Positions 46,143 through 57,373 of a stretch of 64,000 nt of DNA are shown one piece after another (positions within the stretch are counted from its first letter, which is position 1; the number at the start of each line of letters is the position of its first letter). Location of the stretch: positions 62,001 through 126,000 of the forward strand of contig CAKJVC010000186.1 in the NCBI GenBank assembly GCA_918026815.1. The letters are read 5' to 3'. The DNA is from Chalara sp. BL73. Taxonomy: Eukaryota > Ascomycota > Leotiomycetes > Helotiales. Below the pieces are notes generated by a model. That model worked only from the letters and a program-made list of their open reading frames with translations. It was not told where the DNA came from and did no database searches. A program made the position numbers and the translations under genes.

Positions 46143-48278
46143 TCAAACAATATTGACAGGTTGAATCTTGTCTTTCAATCCCCACTGATCATCCAGCATC
46201 TCTCCATGCATAAAGCCATGTATGTAACACTCTCCAACAAGTGTGAAGTTTGAGGTATCCGCGACCGGACGGAGCACGAAAGGCACGCGTGAATCACAGA
46301 GAAGCCATACTTGATCACCCTTTCGAACATTGCTAGGTCCGAGACCAAGGAATCCCTGCTCAGTGATAAATAACTCCCTTCCTTGGGAAACACGGCCCTC
46401 GGCATGGGCATAAGAAAAAGACATCTGTAGTGCGTTACTGATTTCTCCAGCAACTACCTTCCGCTCGCCGCCATTTAGAGACTGCTTGAGCTTCAATCGT
46501 TCATAATGGTCCCTCATATCTTTCACAGTGAGTTGCTCATCTGGTGCATCGCTGAACCCAAGTTTATCGAGAATCGAATGAAGCCCTTCAAACGCTGCAT
46601 CTGGATCCGTCTCCTTATCAGAGTCAGTTGATTCTAATACCCATTGAGTGAAAAGAACTTTCGTATGGGCTAGAAAGCCTTTCTCGCTAGATGGTGGAGC
46701 AGGGCGATGTCCTTCACTAGTTGTATCAGCGATCATCGTTCTCCAGAATACCTCTAATCGACGCCGCCCATTTGCTTCTTGCGGCATTGAGAGGCAGAAT
46801 TCAAGCAGGGATCGAACGCCACAGGTTTCCGCGGTCTCGAATTTGTGTACTTCTTGCATCGTTCCAAATACTGCCCCTAAACACGTCATTGTTGTCATAG
46901 ACAGACTACGTTCTGAACGGCCAAATGATAAACACAACGCTGCATCAAAGGCAGTACCACCACCGAATCCAATGAGAGGCTGCCACGCAGGTGATGGCGA
47001 GCAATAATTTGGGACCCATGATGGGAGTTTAAGCAGATAGGCGTTTTCCAAACAACTATCTACGTCTGAAAGAATGCCATCTATATATCTTGAATGTTCG
47101 AAAAGCCTGATTGCAACGAGCGTCAAGAGATCCTCAAGTGAAATGTTGTAGCTTGGTTTGATGTAATGTGTAATAGGGTTGTTGACAAAGCAACGGCCAG
47201 CAAGACCTAGAATAGAATAGATATGATCGCGCCTGTCTTGGCATTTGGCAACTCTACTAAGCGAAAGGGTGATCCAAAGCCAGTGAAATGCCGTTTCGTC
47301 ATCTGCCATTCCATTGCGGATGATATCCTCCACCCTAGGTCTGCTAGTGTTCGTCACTGCGTGCCATCGCAAGGGTTCCTCGAGCCATTGAAAACCTTTG
47401 AGATTGTTATGTTGAGCGATCAATTGTGATATCATGGGCCCCCATCCAGTGGATCTGAGTATCCACGCCAATTCCCCTAGCCTTGATAGAGAAAGCTCAA
47501 CATGGCCAGAGAAGGCTCTGACATGTCGCGCCAAAAGAAACTCTTGTATAATCCAAGCGCGAGAGAACCATCGACAGGACGCACAAAATTGAGCTAGGCG
47601 GATCAGCCTAGGGACAGGATGTTCAATGCCAAGGGCTCTATGAAAGTTAGGATCCCCGAGGTTACTCGTTTTATAAAGGCTAGCAGGAGATTCCCCAGAG
47701 GCTTGGAGTTTCTTGCCCACAGTTGAAAGGGCCGTGAGAAACTCAGTTGTTGCCCAAACAAAGTCGTCGAGCCCAAATCTCGGAGGCCCAAGCCAAACAA
47801 TTACCTCGGTTGCAGAGGAATATATTTGTCCCATCAGCGACACTTGCGATTCTCTTTCCTTAAGGTCCTCTTGGTTTATGCACAGTGCATCGACCCATAG
47901 CCAACCTGTGATCTTTGCTTCTCTCAGAGTCCACAATGCACCGAACAGATTGTAAGTAATAGGGATATTCAATGCGCTGCAAGAAATGTGTCGTACAATA
48001 TTAGGATCACCGTCGATTTCTCTAGTCATTGCATTTTGATAAGGTGGCCCCCAGGTATAAGAGAGTGCCCTAAATGATGGCGCATCCCTAAGGTCGTAGG
48101 TGCAAAGACTACATGTGAGCTCGGAATGAGGATCGAAGGAAAGATTCGCTTCTAGGTCGAGGAGCCGGAATGATGTTTGGGTAGGGAGAACCTCGTAATT
48201 GAATGATAATCCTGGTTTGGACAGTTTTGACACCTTAGAGTGCGCTTCCTTGACGGGAGTATTAGACTCCAGATCCAT
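46143..48278 (-). CDS. HET-domain (heterokaryon incompatibility) protein
   Basis: A single exon of 711 residues starting MDLESNTPVKE. The HET domain runs from about residue 68 to 230: FRALSYTWGPP, a helix with NLFGALWTLREA, the hallmark LWVDALCINQEDLKERESQV, then MGQIYSSATEVIVWLG. Next comes CRWFSRAWIIQEFLLAR, and later CQDRRDHIYSILGLAG. The C-terminus carries the common HET tail with GDQVWLLCDSRVPFVLR, TLVGECYIHGFMHGEML. The length is normal for a stand-alone HET protein of the het-6/tol class. HET domains execute non-self-triggered cell death when activated. No fused sensor domain is visible. Confidence 0.93.
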   Translation of the reverse strand: MDLESNTPVKEAHSKVSKLSKPGLSFNYEVLPTQTSFRLLDLEANLSFDPHSELTCSLCTYDLRDAPSFRALSYTWGPPYQNAMTREIDGDPNIVRHISCSALNIPITYNLFGALWTLREAKITGWLWVDALCINQEDLKERESQVSLMGQIYSSATEVIVWLGPPRFGLDDFVWATTEFLTALSTVGKKLQASGESPASLYKTSNLGDPNFHRALGIEHPVPRLIRLAQFCASCRWFSRAWIIQEFLLARHVRAFSGHVELSLSRLGELAWILRSTGWGPMISQLIAQHNNLKGFQWLEEPLRWHAVTNTSRPRVEDIIRNGMADDETAFHWLWITLSLSRVAKCQDRRDHIYSILGLAGRCFVNNPITHYIKPSYNISLEDLLTLVAIRLFEHSRYIDGILSDVDSCLENAYLLKLPSWVPNYCSPSPAWQPLIGFGGGTAFDAALCLSFGRSERSLSMTTMTCLGAVFGTMQEVHKFETAETCGVRSLLEFCLSMPQEANGRRRLEVFWRTMIADTTSEGHRPAPPSSEKGFLAHTKVLFTQWVLESTDSDKETDPDAAFEGLHSILDKLGFSDAPDEQLTVKDMRDHYERLKLKQSLNGGERKVVAGEISNALQMSFSYAHAEGRVSQGRELFITEQGFLGLGPSNVRKGDQVWLLCDSRVPFVLRPVADTSNFTLVGECYIHGFMHGEMLDDQWGLKDKIQPVNIV

Positions 48279-50211
48279 GGGATCAATCTTTGGGTTGGAG
48301 GAGGTTTCCGTTTTTGATTTTATATGTACCGTAGCATTCTAAACCCAATTGTTTGTGTAGGGATAATATGGAGGCACAATCTGCTTCAGCCTTGCCTCAC
48401 TTCCATCGTGCTCCATATTTTCCAAGTAAATAACAGAGGTATCTGCTCCCGGGCTAAAGAGTTCACCTTTTGCTCAAGCTTTCCAAAAAAGAGCACAGGT
48501 TGGCAATTCCCGTTTCTTTGCGACGTTGTTGGTCTGCATACCCTTGCGCCTTAGCAGCGTATAAATCAATCAAATCAAATATATAGCACCACTTGTTGAC
48601 GTGTACCAGTCGATACAAAACATGGTTATGAGCAACGTATTAAGATTGTATAAAATGCGAAGATTGTGCGGGGTCTCAAGAAATGCATTGTTGGCCCAAG
48701 CGCCCTGCCTGAAAAAGAAACCACTCGGTGTAAGGCACCATGGCCAAAGCCTAAAATGAGAGAGCCTACATTACAATGGGCAGGCTGGCTCACGAAGCTT
48801 GTTCAGGTTTGGTTCAGGCAACGAGTAAAATACATTCGCATCGTCAAATGTAAGGCTGCCCTCGTTAAGGCTGATAAGGAGCGACAGGCTAGTATATAGA
48901 GGTATATCGGGGTATCACATGGATCAAATCCTTGCATGCTACAGATACAGGATGAAGAAGAGCTAGATAAAATCGGCAGCGTTTTCTCGAATACATATAA
49001 CATGCGAGTACAAACTTGGAAGGCGACATTTTACCTGATGTGTTAACCTTTGCTGCTACATAGGAAATTCTGTAGAATAAGATCACGTGATATATACTGA
49101 CTGGAGCACCATGGTCTTGCAATCCAAACTTGTACCTAGGTAACATGAATAACCACTTGTAATCCACAGTTCTTGAGTAATTGAGAGTTGATAGAATTAG
49201 TGTTTTAAAATGAAACGAATTTACCAGCTCAATGTCGGTAGTTCTACCTGGAATCACGTGAACGATGGGGCATGCTTAACTGAAATGTAAAAAGAGCCTT
49301 TCACTTCGAATGAATTGAATGTTTAACTTGTAATCCGGGCTTAGGGTGATGCCTGCTGGGAATTTTTCAGTAATAAATAATGAACGAATTGTCTTTACTC
49401 TCGCTGTTGTCACATGATAACAAAGCATGTATACCTTGCTTCCTTACCAATTACGGAGCCTATGTAATTTGTAGAAGCCTGAATCACTAACGCACCTTCC
49501 TCAAGAGCGGGAATTATAACAGAAAAGAAGGCTGACGAAAGAATAGCATCAGGATACAGAAGATACGGCACAGGAATTAGAGATTCAAGACCCAAAGATA
49601 AGTCGCGACATCCTGAAGCAAAGTGAGAGGCCAAACGCTTCATTCATGAGCTGCCAGGATTGACGAGAACCAATTACCTCTGGATTTAGGGCTGCAAATC
49701 TGGCTCCCCATGCTCCTTGAGAGAACTCGAGAGCCGTCTATTACATATGTATATTATCAAAGCAGTCACACGTGAATGACCATGTTTGAGGAGTCTACGC
49801 ATAAAAGGGATACCGATTCAGGTAGCCAAGACAAGCTGGCAACCCACAGACTACCATAACGCATCAACTATTTTATGAAGTGCAATGTCGTAGGCTCTAG
49901 TCGGGAGACCTTGCTCCCGAGGAGCCAAATGCTGTTTCATGTCTCAAATCGAGAGCTGTCTCAATTCTACAATTCTAATGGGTCTCGTAAGAAAGAATTT
50001 AATGGACTTTGCATTTTAAAAAGTATCTCGCTGCCTGATCCGCGCGACTGAGTCCATTAATGTGGAATGATGGGAGGAACCGATTATTGATTAGTGAATA
50101 TCTCAGCACCATCCCTAACATGTCTGGTTCTTGAAACCTCTCCTTCAGGCTCGTCTAAAACACCTCCCACCCCTCGCAATCCTACCCTTCTGCTACCAAC
50201 TATCTCTCACT
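48279..50211. other. Intergenic, no supported gene
   Basis: 1.9 kb with short frames (for example 48666-48899) that show no recognisable motif. Confidence 0.5.
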
Positions 50212-52358
50212 TTAAAAGTTCGTTGGGAATTCCTTCCCGCCCAACTTCTGCCGCCCATTCGGAAAAACCCTCATCGTCTCCCTCTGGCTATTAACACTAG
50301 CATTTCTGCCCAGCCCCTGCTCTATCACATCGGCAGATGGGGTTAATGGCCAAGGTTGCGGTCCATAGTTTCCATTTCCTTGATCACCCCATTGCACCTG
50401 ATTCGTCTGATTGATCCATTTCTCCTCTGACATTACATTACCTGACTGTGTTGGGAGAGGTGAGCTGGGAAGTCGACCTGGTGCGAATTTATTGATGAGT
50501 GGTGACTCCGGTGGGAAGTCTGCGCGTGCGGTGCGGTTGCGCATGTAGCGGCGAATCAGGAAGTAGGCGCCAATGGAGAGGGCGATAACTGCTGCTGCAT
50601 GGAGTTAGAGATAAGTTACATAGTACGATAGGTGAACTCACCAACGACAACGGATACCGAAATGGCGATGGTAGTTTGAGTTGTGTTGTTCTTTGAAGTT
50701 TGCGCTACTCTCAATCCTCCATCAGATACGATCGTTCCCGTAGCAGTGGGACTAGAACCAGTTCCTCCAATTCCATTTGCTGCGTCACCGTTGTTGGTTG
50801 GTGTAGCACCATTTCCATCAAGTGGATCTTGAGTTTGTGCAAGTTGAGCCTCAGCGACAAATGATGTAGGTTTGCGAGTAGGGAGAAGGGTGGTCGATAG
50901 AGTGAGACTTCCATCGGTGGACGTGATAACTGTTGGTCTTGCGCTTCTTGAAGTGGATGTGATGAACGTGTTTCCTGCTCCTCCGGCGAGCGATGATGAA
51001 AATGCCTCGAGAGAGTTGGTTGTAGATGATATAATCTCAGAAACTGCATCGACCAAGGAGGATCCAGTGGTGCTTGCAATACTGGTAATTTCTGAACTAG
51101 CCCCAGAAGTGGTTGGAGTAATAGATGCTTCCGAGGGGGCATTGCTTGCAACATTAGTGGCTGTTGCTTCGATATCTGCCTCTTGCGGCGTCGATTGTGC
51201 AGACGAGGTAGGCGCAGGTGCCGCATCAGTAGTTGGTTCAGTCGAAGGCACACTGCTAGATTCAACAGCTGGAGGTGGGACCACCGCATCAGTCGGAATA
51301 GGAGTCGGCTCTGCTAGTGGTGTTGTAGGAGTCTCTGGCAAGGCACTTGTAGTCTCAATCGGTGTGGTTTCCACTTGCGGGACCGTAGGGGTAGCCTCCA
51401 CAACGGACGAGGTGGTTTCCGCGGGAGTAACGTTGACTGGCGTGGTTTCCACCGCTGGGCTTGTTTCCGTTGGTTCAGCGAGAGGAGTGGTCGCTTCTGG
51501 CACAGGAGTCTCCAGGATCGGAGTAGTTTCGACCGGTGGAGTTGTCTCAGCTACCACTGAAGTGCTCTCAGTTGGAGTTGGAAGAACAGTAGGCTCTTCA
51601 ACGGGGGTGGGTGTGGTCTCGACAGGAGATGATGTAGTCTCTACTGGTGCGGGAGCAGGAACCGGTGCCTCTACTGGTGCCTCTGGCTCGATAGTTGGCA
51701 CAGCCGGCTCAGGCTCTGGTGTTACCTGTGGGGCTGGAGTCTCCTCAGCCGGGATTGCTTCGACTGGGGCAGGACTTTGGACTGGCTCTTCCACAGGCTG
51801 CTCTGTCGGCTCGTCTGCGGCTTCCTCCTGTCCGCTTGAAGGTACCTCAGTCTCAGTATTTGGGGTTTCTGGAGTGGAAGGTGCTGCCGGCTCGTCCGCG
51901 GCTTCCTCCTCCTGTCCGCTTGAAGGTACCTCAGTCTCAGTATTTGGAATTTCTGGAGTGGATGACGGCGCTGCCGGCTCGTTGACTGACGTTTCTTCTG
52001 GCACAGAAGTATCATTCTCGATAGAGGTATCATTGTCAACTGGGGTGTCATTTTCGACTGGAGTTCTTGTTTCGACAGGTGCAGATGTGGCAGGAGTTTC
52101 TGCCTTGGCCTGTAGTCCATTAATATTCTACTCCCTATGTCTCGGATAACAGCTTACTGGGGCATCGTTGACCTCAGCCTCTGGGGATGTCGTTGACTCT
52201 GCAGGAGTAGTCGCAGTTGGTTCAGTCGCGTCTGGTGCTTCGTCCTCTACGCTTTCGTCCAAGGTTGTTGCCTCATCCTGCCTTCGCCTCAAATCCGCGA
52301 CCTCGTTCCCCATGTCCAACACCAAGCTACCAGCGCTTCCTCTCTGAAAAAGATGCAT
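50212..52358 (-). CDS. Mucin-like Ser/Thr/Pro/Glu-rich single-pass membrane protein
   Basis: Exons: up to 52158 (5' border uncertain), 52109-50642 and 50594-50212. The ectodomain is about 530 residues of P/T/E/S-rich sequence (for example PVETTPTPVEEPTVLPTPTE), expected to be heavily O-glycosylated. It includes two tandem copies of a unit of about 29 residues with PNTETEVPSSGQEE. One transmembrane helix spans the last intron: ISVSVVV in one exon, AAVIALSIGAYFLI in the next, followed by the stop-transfer RRYMRNR. A cytosolic tail of about 105 residues ends the protein. The layout resembles fungal cell-wall sensor or anchor proteins, but no WSC or CFEM domain is seen. A signal peptide is expected and not found; TTTTTCAG at 52344-52351 looks like an acceptor, so the first exon is probably further upstream. 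The ATG at 52358 may not be the true start. Confidence 0.72.
51812..51979. repeat. Tandem duplication inside the mucin-like gene
   Basis: Two adjacent copies of about 81 and 87 bp (about 51812-51892 and 51893-51979) share long identical stretches such as CTTGAAGGTACCTCAGTCTC. They encode the two PNTETEVPSSGQEE units. High identity points to recent unit duplication. Confidence 0.75.
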
Positions 52359-53711
52359 TTTATTACAAAAAATAAATTAAATGGGAAAAAAAAAACTTCG
52401 AGAACCAGCTCTATGAGAATGAATGAATGGCAGACGAGCACGACGCGAAAGACGATGTTCTCATACTGGAGAAAAGAGAAGGAAAGAAGAAGCTCGGAAT
52501 TCAAAGTTGATATCAGTCATGAAACCAGCCATGGCATGAGATGGCATTGACTTTGCCGTATTTGTCCAAACCCTTGGTGTGAGCCCTTGGCTCTCCAACC
52601 ATAGGGTTCAGAGGAAATAAGCTTTTTGAGATGAAGCGATTTCCCGTTCCAGTAGGAGAATCTGGTTTGCTGCAGCATCAAATCATGCATCTTACCGGAA
52701 GAACATTAGATGAAACTCCGAGCCGTGTCCGAGCGAAGCAAGCGATAAGGTGAGGTTCAGACTGCTGTTTTCGCTTGGTGATCTGTAACGCCAGGGGTAA
52801 ACTTGGCGGTTTCGAACTTGGGGCGACAGCTCGTGACTAGAGACTTCTGTAACCGTTATGGTCAACAGGTAAACAAATAAAAGCACAGAATTATCCGTTT
52901 CCATAATGCAAATGGCTTGTGTCACCATGATACATCGACTGAGCTGACAGCTCGATATTGTTTCTAGTAGGCTCTGAGACCAAAACTGGCCATAATGATT
53001 CAGTCTGTTGTACAGGTCTAGTAACGAAGCGGCTGGTAAATTTGTTGAGGCTCAAGCAAAACCATTGGAATAAACCTTGCTCCTTGATCCTTGGGATGCT
53101 TGGTGATGGCCTTTCGAGTTGTCAAGATAGGACGAGAAGGCGGATGACGGCACGGGAAGCTGTCAAATGAGGGGATCCACTGCCAAGACTCTAGCATACA
53201 CCCAAATCCAACGACATCTCAAGCAAGGCAGAACGACACCATGCAATACGCTCCTTGCAAATTGAGATACTTCCTGTGTTCTATTGCTCTCCGATACACT
53301 CAGTAAGGACTCGTACGTATAAAGAGACTCCAAGTATTGAGCGCTAGTCTAGAACAGAAGGCCGACCAGCAAGGAATTCAGTTCACATCTTGGGAAAGCG
53401 CCAGGATCGGGCACCACGTTGAAATACCTATAGGTTTGGCACCATCTCTATTTGTCCTCAATCAATCTTCTTTGAAATCTCACTCATTGAGAACGCGGCG
53501 GCTGTGATATTGCTGTGCTGAATAAGCCGAGTTTTCGGCCACCGAAATATCTCGGAGCTCCCCCACCCACATGCCCGAGTTTCCAAACGGTGGTGATATT
53601 ACCATCGTTGCTTTTTAGATTATTTTTTTGCCATATTTTCTTGGTGATTTGTCATTCCTACTCAGTCCTTCTCCTACTCAACTAGACAATATATGCAGGT
53701 TAGAGGTAAAG
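52359..53711. other. Intergenic, may hold the first exon of the mucin-like gene
   Basis: A minus-strand frame at 52692-52928 contains a hydrophobic stretch (SVLLFVYLLTITVTEV) that could act as a signal sequence, but no donor joining it to the downstream exon could be shown. Otherwise nothing is recognised. Confidence 0.35.
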
Positions 53712-54560
53712 ATGAGGTTTTTGGCTCTTCATGGGAAGGGAACAAGCGCCAAGATCTTCCAGTCACAATGCTGTAAGCATGCTCTACTTTTGAAGCGACT
53801 TCTGCAAATTATCTAACAATTTATAGCTTCATTTCGAAAACTCCTAGACCCGAACGAATTTGAATTTGATTTCATCGATGCTCCATTTCCAGCCAATCCA
53901 GCCCCAGGAATCGATCTGTTCTACCGACCACCATATTACTCCTTCTATGATCCGACGGTCGAGTCGATAAAGGCAGCCCACACATGGCTACTCGCATACC
54001 TAGATAAGCATGGACCCTACGATGGCGTTATAAACTTCTCCCAAGGCTGTGCGCTTTCGTCGACAATTCTCCTTTACCACCAGAAATTCTACCCACATAA
54101 GGAGCCGCTGTTCAAAGTCGCGATGTTCATCTGCGGAGGCGTACCGCTTAATATGTTAGATGATCTAGGTATACCGGTGTCAGAAGAGGCCAGGGATTGG
54201 GATGAGTCATCAAGGAATGCGCTCTTTGCCAAGGCAAACAGCGATGCTATATTGCGAGAGGGGTCGAAAAGATGGGGCCATGGGTTCGATGCTGCAGCAT
54301 TACAGGATACTTCGAATATATTTGGCATAAATTTCGACGAGATACCGAAGGAGAGCTTGATACAGATCCCGACTGTGCATGTTTATGGGGCGAAGGATCC
54401 GAGATACCCGGCATCATTACAATTGGCGCATTTCTGTGATAGCAGTAAGAGGAGGATGTATGACCATGGGGGTGGACATGATATTCCGAGGATGCAGGCC
54501 GTAAGTGAGATGGTAGCAGAACTGGTCAGGTGGTGCTCTATGATCGCCGATAGTTGGTGA
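53712..54560 (+). CDS. FSH1-type serine hydrolase
   Basis: 264 residues in two exons, 53712-53772 and 53827-54560. It starts MRFLALHGKGTSAKIF, the usual N-terminus of the FSH1 family (PF03959), with the oxyanion histidine-glycine. The block FDFIDAPFPANPAPGI follows. The nucleophile elbow is NFSQGC (Ser92), the acid lies in VYGAKDPRYP and the histidine in DHGGGHDIPR. All three triad elements are in place and the length is standard. FSH-type hydrolases are cytosolic esterases or thioesterases; some occur in secondary-metabolite clusters, but no polyketide or peptide synthase gene is in this window. Confidence 0.92.
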
Positions 54561-55573
54561 TGAAGACCACGCGTAAGTTTTATATCCAAAGCGGATTTTT
54601 TTTAGATATAGTATACGATTATGATGGGTTGGCGCATTTTGAGGCATAGATCTTAAGCATAAAGATGATAGATTAGGGATATAGGTTGCTTTTGATATCT
54701 TGGAATACTCATGGTTGTTCTTCTGCAAGAATCGGCTAATTATCGCAAACCCTCCCCGGATTTGGTTGCTGCGATCTGCGAAGTATTGTAAGCCACCTAG
54801 GAGATCAAACAATTTTTGGTAGGCGTACTACCTTTCTCCATAGTGAGGTTAGCATTTTGTGAATTATTGGAAGTTCCAGAGACATTATCACCACAACCAA
54901 GATTCTTCCCTCCAAGTTTGAAAATCGAAATCTGTTCCAAAAAGCAAAAATAAGGAGACTGCGACGGAACGTGCAAAGGGTGATAATTCACGATCATGGT
55001 CTTCGAGCCATGGGTTCTTTAACCAGAAGATCAGGACATCTCGCTTAACCAAAATCACTATCCCATGCCAAGCCACAATCACCTGTTACAGTATGGCCCT
55101 TGACACGAATGTCCACCTAAGCATATCAGCCTCACCGACTCGATCCTGGTGATCTATCTTCCGATTAAGACTCGACCAAAAGAATCCTGTTCCTTCAGAT
55201 TCCAGGAAAAAGTCACTCGGCACGCTCCGAAATCCCCAAATCATGACATCCAATTGGCTTTCCGCATCTTCCCGAGTGGTACCACTTTCTTACCCATCGT
55301 ATGACGGAGGCTGTACACATGGCATCAAATGGGCATCAAAAACATATGACCGCGCAAGAATCTCGCCAACAAGAAGATTCTGGCCTTTTTGTAAAGCCGT
55401 ATATAAACATGTTTGATATGCAACTGATGGGAGGGATCATACAGATCAAACATACTAGAAAACAACCATAGCATCAACGTATCCAAACACCAAAGCATCC
55501 AGCTTACCATCAACTCATAATCTACAAACCGTATCACCACAGAGCATCGAAGACAATACCTCCAGAAGAAGAT
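54561..55573. other. Intergenic, no supported gene
   Basis: 1 kb with short minus-strand frames and no recognisable motif. Confidence 0.5.
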
Positions 55574-55888
55574 ATGACAACAGTCAAAGTAGCATCAGCA
55601 CTCGTCCTCGGTATGGCAACTGCCGCCTATGGAGTCAGCGTCTTAACGAAACCGTATACCTCAAGACATCGTGGTACATGGTACAATTCCGAGCCAAGGC
55701 CGCAGCAGGACCGCTGGTAAGCCAGTTCTACTCTGTAACGAATGAACGTGCGCAGTGGCTAACGGATAATGGGTAGGGATACAAACATGGATCGGACGCA
55801 GATCAAACGGGATGTGGAGAGGAGGAAACCGTGGAACATGTCCTCGGCTGATAAAGCGCGGCTGGAGAGGGCGATTGAGGAGTCGTGA
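55574..55888 (+). CDS. Small single-pass membrane protein, unrecognised
   Basis: 84 residues in two exons, 55574-55716 and 55777-55888 (60-nt intron with GTAAGC donor and TAG acceptor, phase 2). The N-terminus is one hydrophobic helix (VASALVLGMATAAYGVSVL), followed by a basic stretch with RHRGTWYNSEPRP, and a charged helical C-terminus (RTQIKRDVERRKPWNM, then KARLERAIEES). The short N-terminal helix with positive residues after it would suit a mitochondrial inner-membrane or ER-anchored small protein. I do not recognise the family. Both exons share continuous sense and good splice sites, which is why I call it a gene. Confidence 0.65.
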
Positions 55889-56531
55889 GATTAAAGATAG
55901 GATGGAGTTTAGCGTTGGCGGCTGGGATTGAATCATGCTTGTGGGAAAATGGAAGCGTGTAACGCCAAGTGCGGAATGTAAAAACTCTGACTGAGTTGGT
56001 CAATGAATATATCGCAAAACTTTTGCAAGAAGACATGCTCCATATTTATCTTCGTGACATCTCGCTATTCTTCAAAATCTTGCGTTGTTTCCCAACAACT
56101 GATTTGCTGAATGTGCCGCTTTAATAATCAAATTCCATCTGCCTTTGCAGTATACTGGAGACAGAAACAGCTCGAAATGGGGCTAGTGGAGAGGCTGAGT
56201 CACATGAGCTGGTGACATCAATATGAGGCTATTCACGATACTTGGCGGCATCAAATTCAAGAGAGTTACCCGCAGGTCACAAGCACCACAGCCACAATTG
56301 CAGGCCGGTGGAGCGCCAATTCTATAAAATTCAGGTTTTCAAAAAGTTATTTGATCAAACAATTTCATCTCAGCAAGGCTGTTTGTAACTTAAAATATCT
56401 AAGCCATTCACCTTACCATCTCAACCCAGTGAAGAAGCTCATCATCAACAAGCATTTCTTTCACCGCATCGACAGCAGTCACGCAGACTTGTGATTTGAT
56501 CCCAATCATTTCCATCACCCGGCGCATCAAG
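55889..56531. other. Intergenic, no supported gene
   Basis: Promoter region of the next gene; nothing specific seen. Confidence 0.5.
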
Positions 56532-57186
56532 ATGGATCGCTACGTCTCCCAGGTTCCTCACATTCGCCTCCGTCTCGAGCACCTGAAATCTACCAAACCT
56601 CTCTTCGCCAACATCCACACCAACCCCTCCGTCAAAGCCATGTTCAGCAGCTTTGGGAATATGGCCAAGAACTACGGCCAAGACAAGACTATCCTTCTCG
56701 AGCTCGACTGCGACTTATATCTTAAAGAAAAGACCGTCTGGAGTCTCATCTGTGAGCTGCTCTCTACCTTGTAGTATCAAGGAATATTACTGACGCCAAG
56801 CAGATCCCCCGGGAAGCCCCTGCCTAGAATCCTTTCCAGGTAGGGACCCGAAGATGCCGTTAGATTTACACGAGCTGGTGGGCAAGCTAGAGATTGAGGA
56901 GGCGGTGGAGGAAATGGACGAGTACGTGGAGGAGCGGGCCAAAAACGAAGCTGCTAGGAGTGCTTCGGCAGCGAGTAGCGAGAGTGGAAGAAAGGAGATC
57001 CGATCCTCATTCCTCTCGCGGCTAGATCCTCACCGCCATGTCTTCTCCCAACGGGCTTCTCCGCACCCGGTTAACCTTGAATTTTCATCCAGTAAGACAG
57101 GCACAGTCAAGAGGTCTTGTCCGCTTCATCGCCCAGTACCAAATGTCCCCGCTATCAGCCGGATACTGAAGCATGATCTGAGATAG
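56532..57186 (+). CDS. Hypothetical protein, 200 residues
   Basis: Two exons, 56532-56751 and 56804-57186, joined in frame by a 52-nt intron (GTGAGC donor, GCAG acceptor). The first half is compact and mixed (HIRLRLEHLKSTKPLFANI, VKAMFSSFGNMAKNYGQ). The middle is an acidic, coiled-coil-like helix (LEIEEAVEEMDEYVEER), and the tail is basic and Ser-rich. No domain recognised, no signal peptide or membrane helix. The first segment up to WSLIYPPGSP looks most protein-like. Confidence 0.55.
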
Positions 57187-57373
57187 TTATGTAGAAGAAT
57201 GGAAGAACGAGATATGAACAGCAATACTCAGATTTATTGTGATACACAGAAGTGGTCCATTTGTAGATTGTCATGGTATTCTGGGCAAATCGTATAGCGG
57301 GTTACACTCCGAAACGACAGATTCATCAAGCAGACCGCAGCAGCCGTATTCGGGACCGAAAGTTTAGCACCCA

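Noticed and set aside
50872..52149. 425-codon open frame on the plus strand
   Set aside because: It is antisense to the mucin-like gene. The repetitive P/T/E codons leave the opposite strand free of stops, and the product is a low-complexity Val/Gly/Ser chain.
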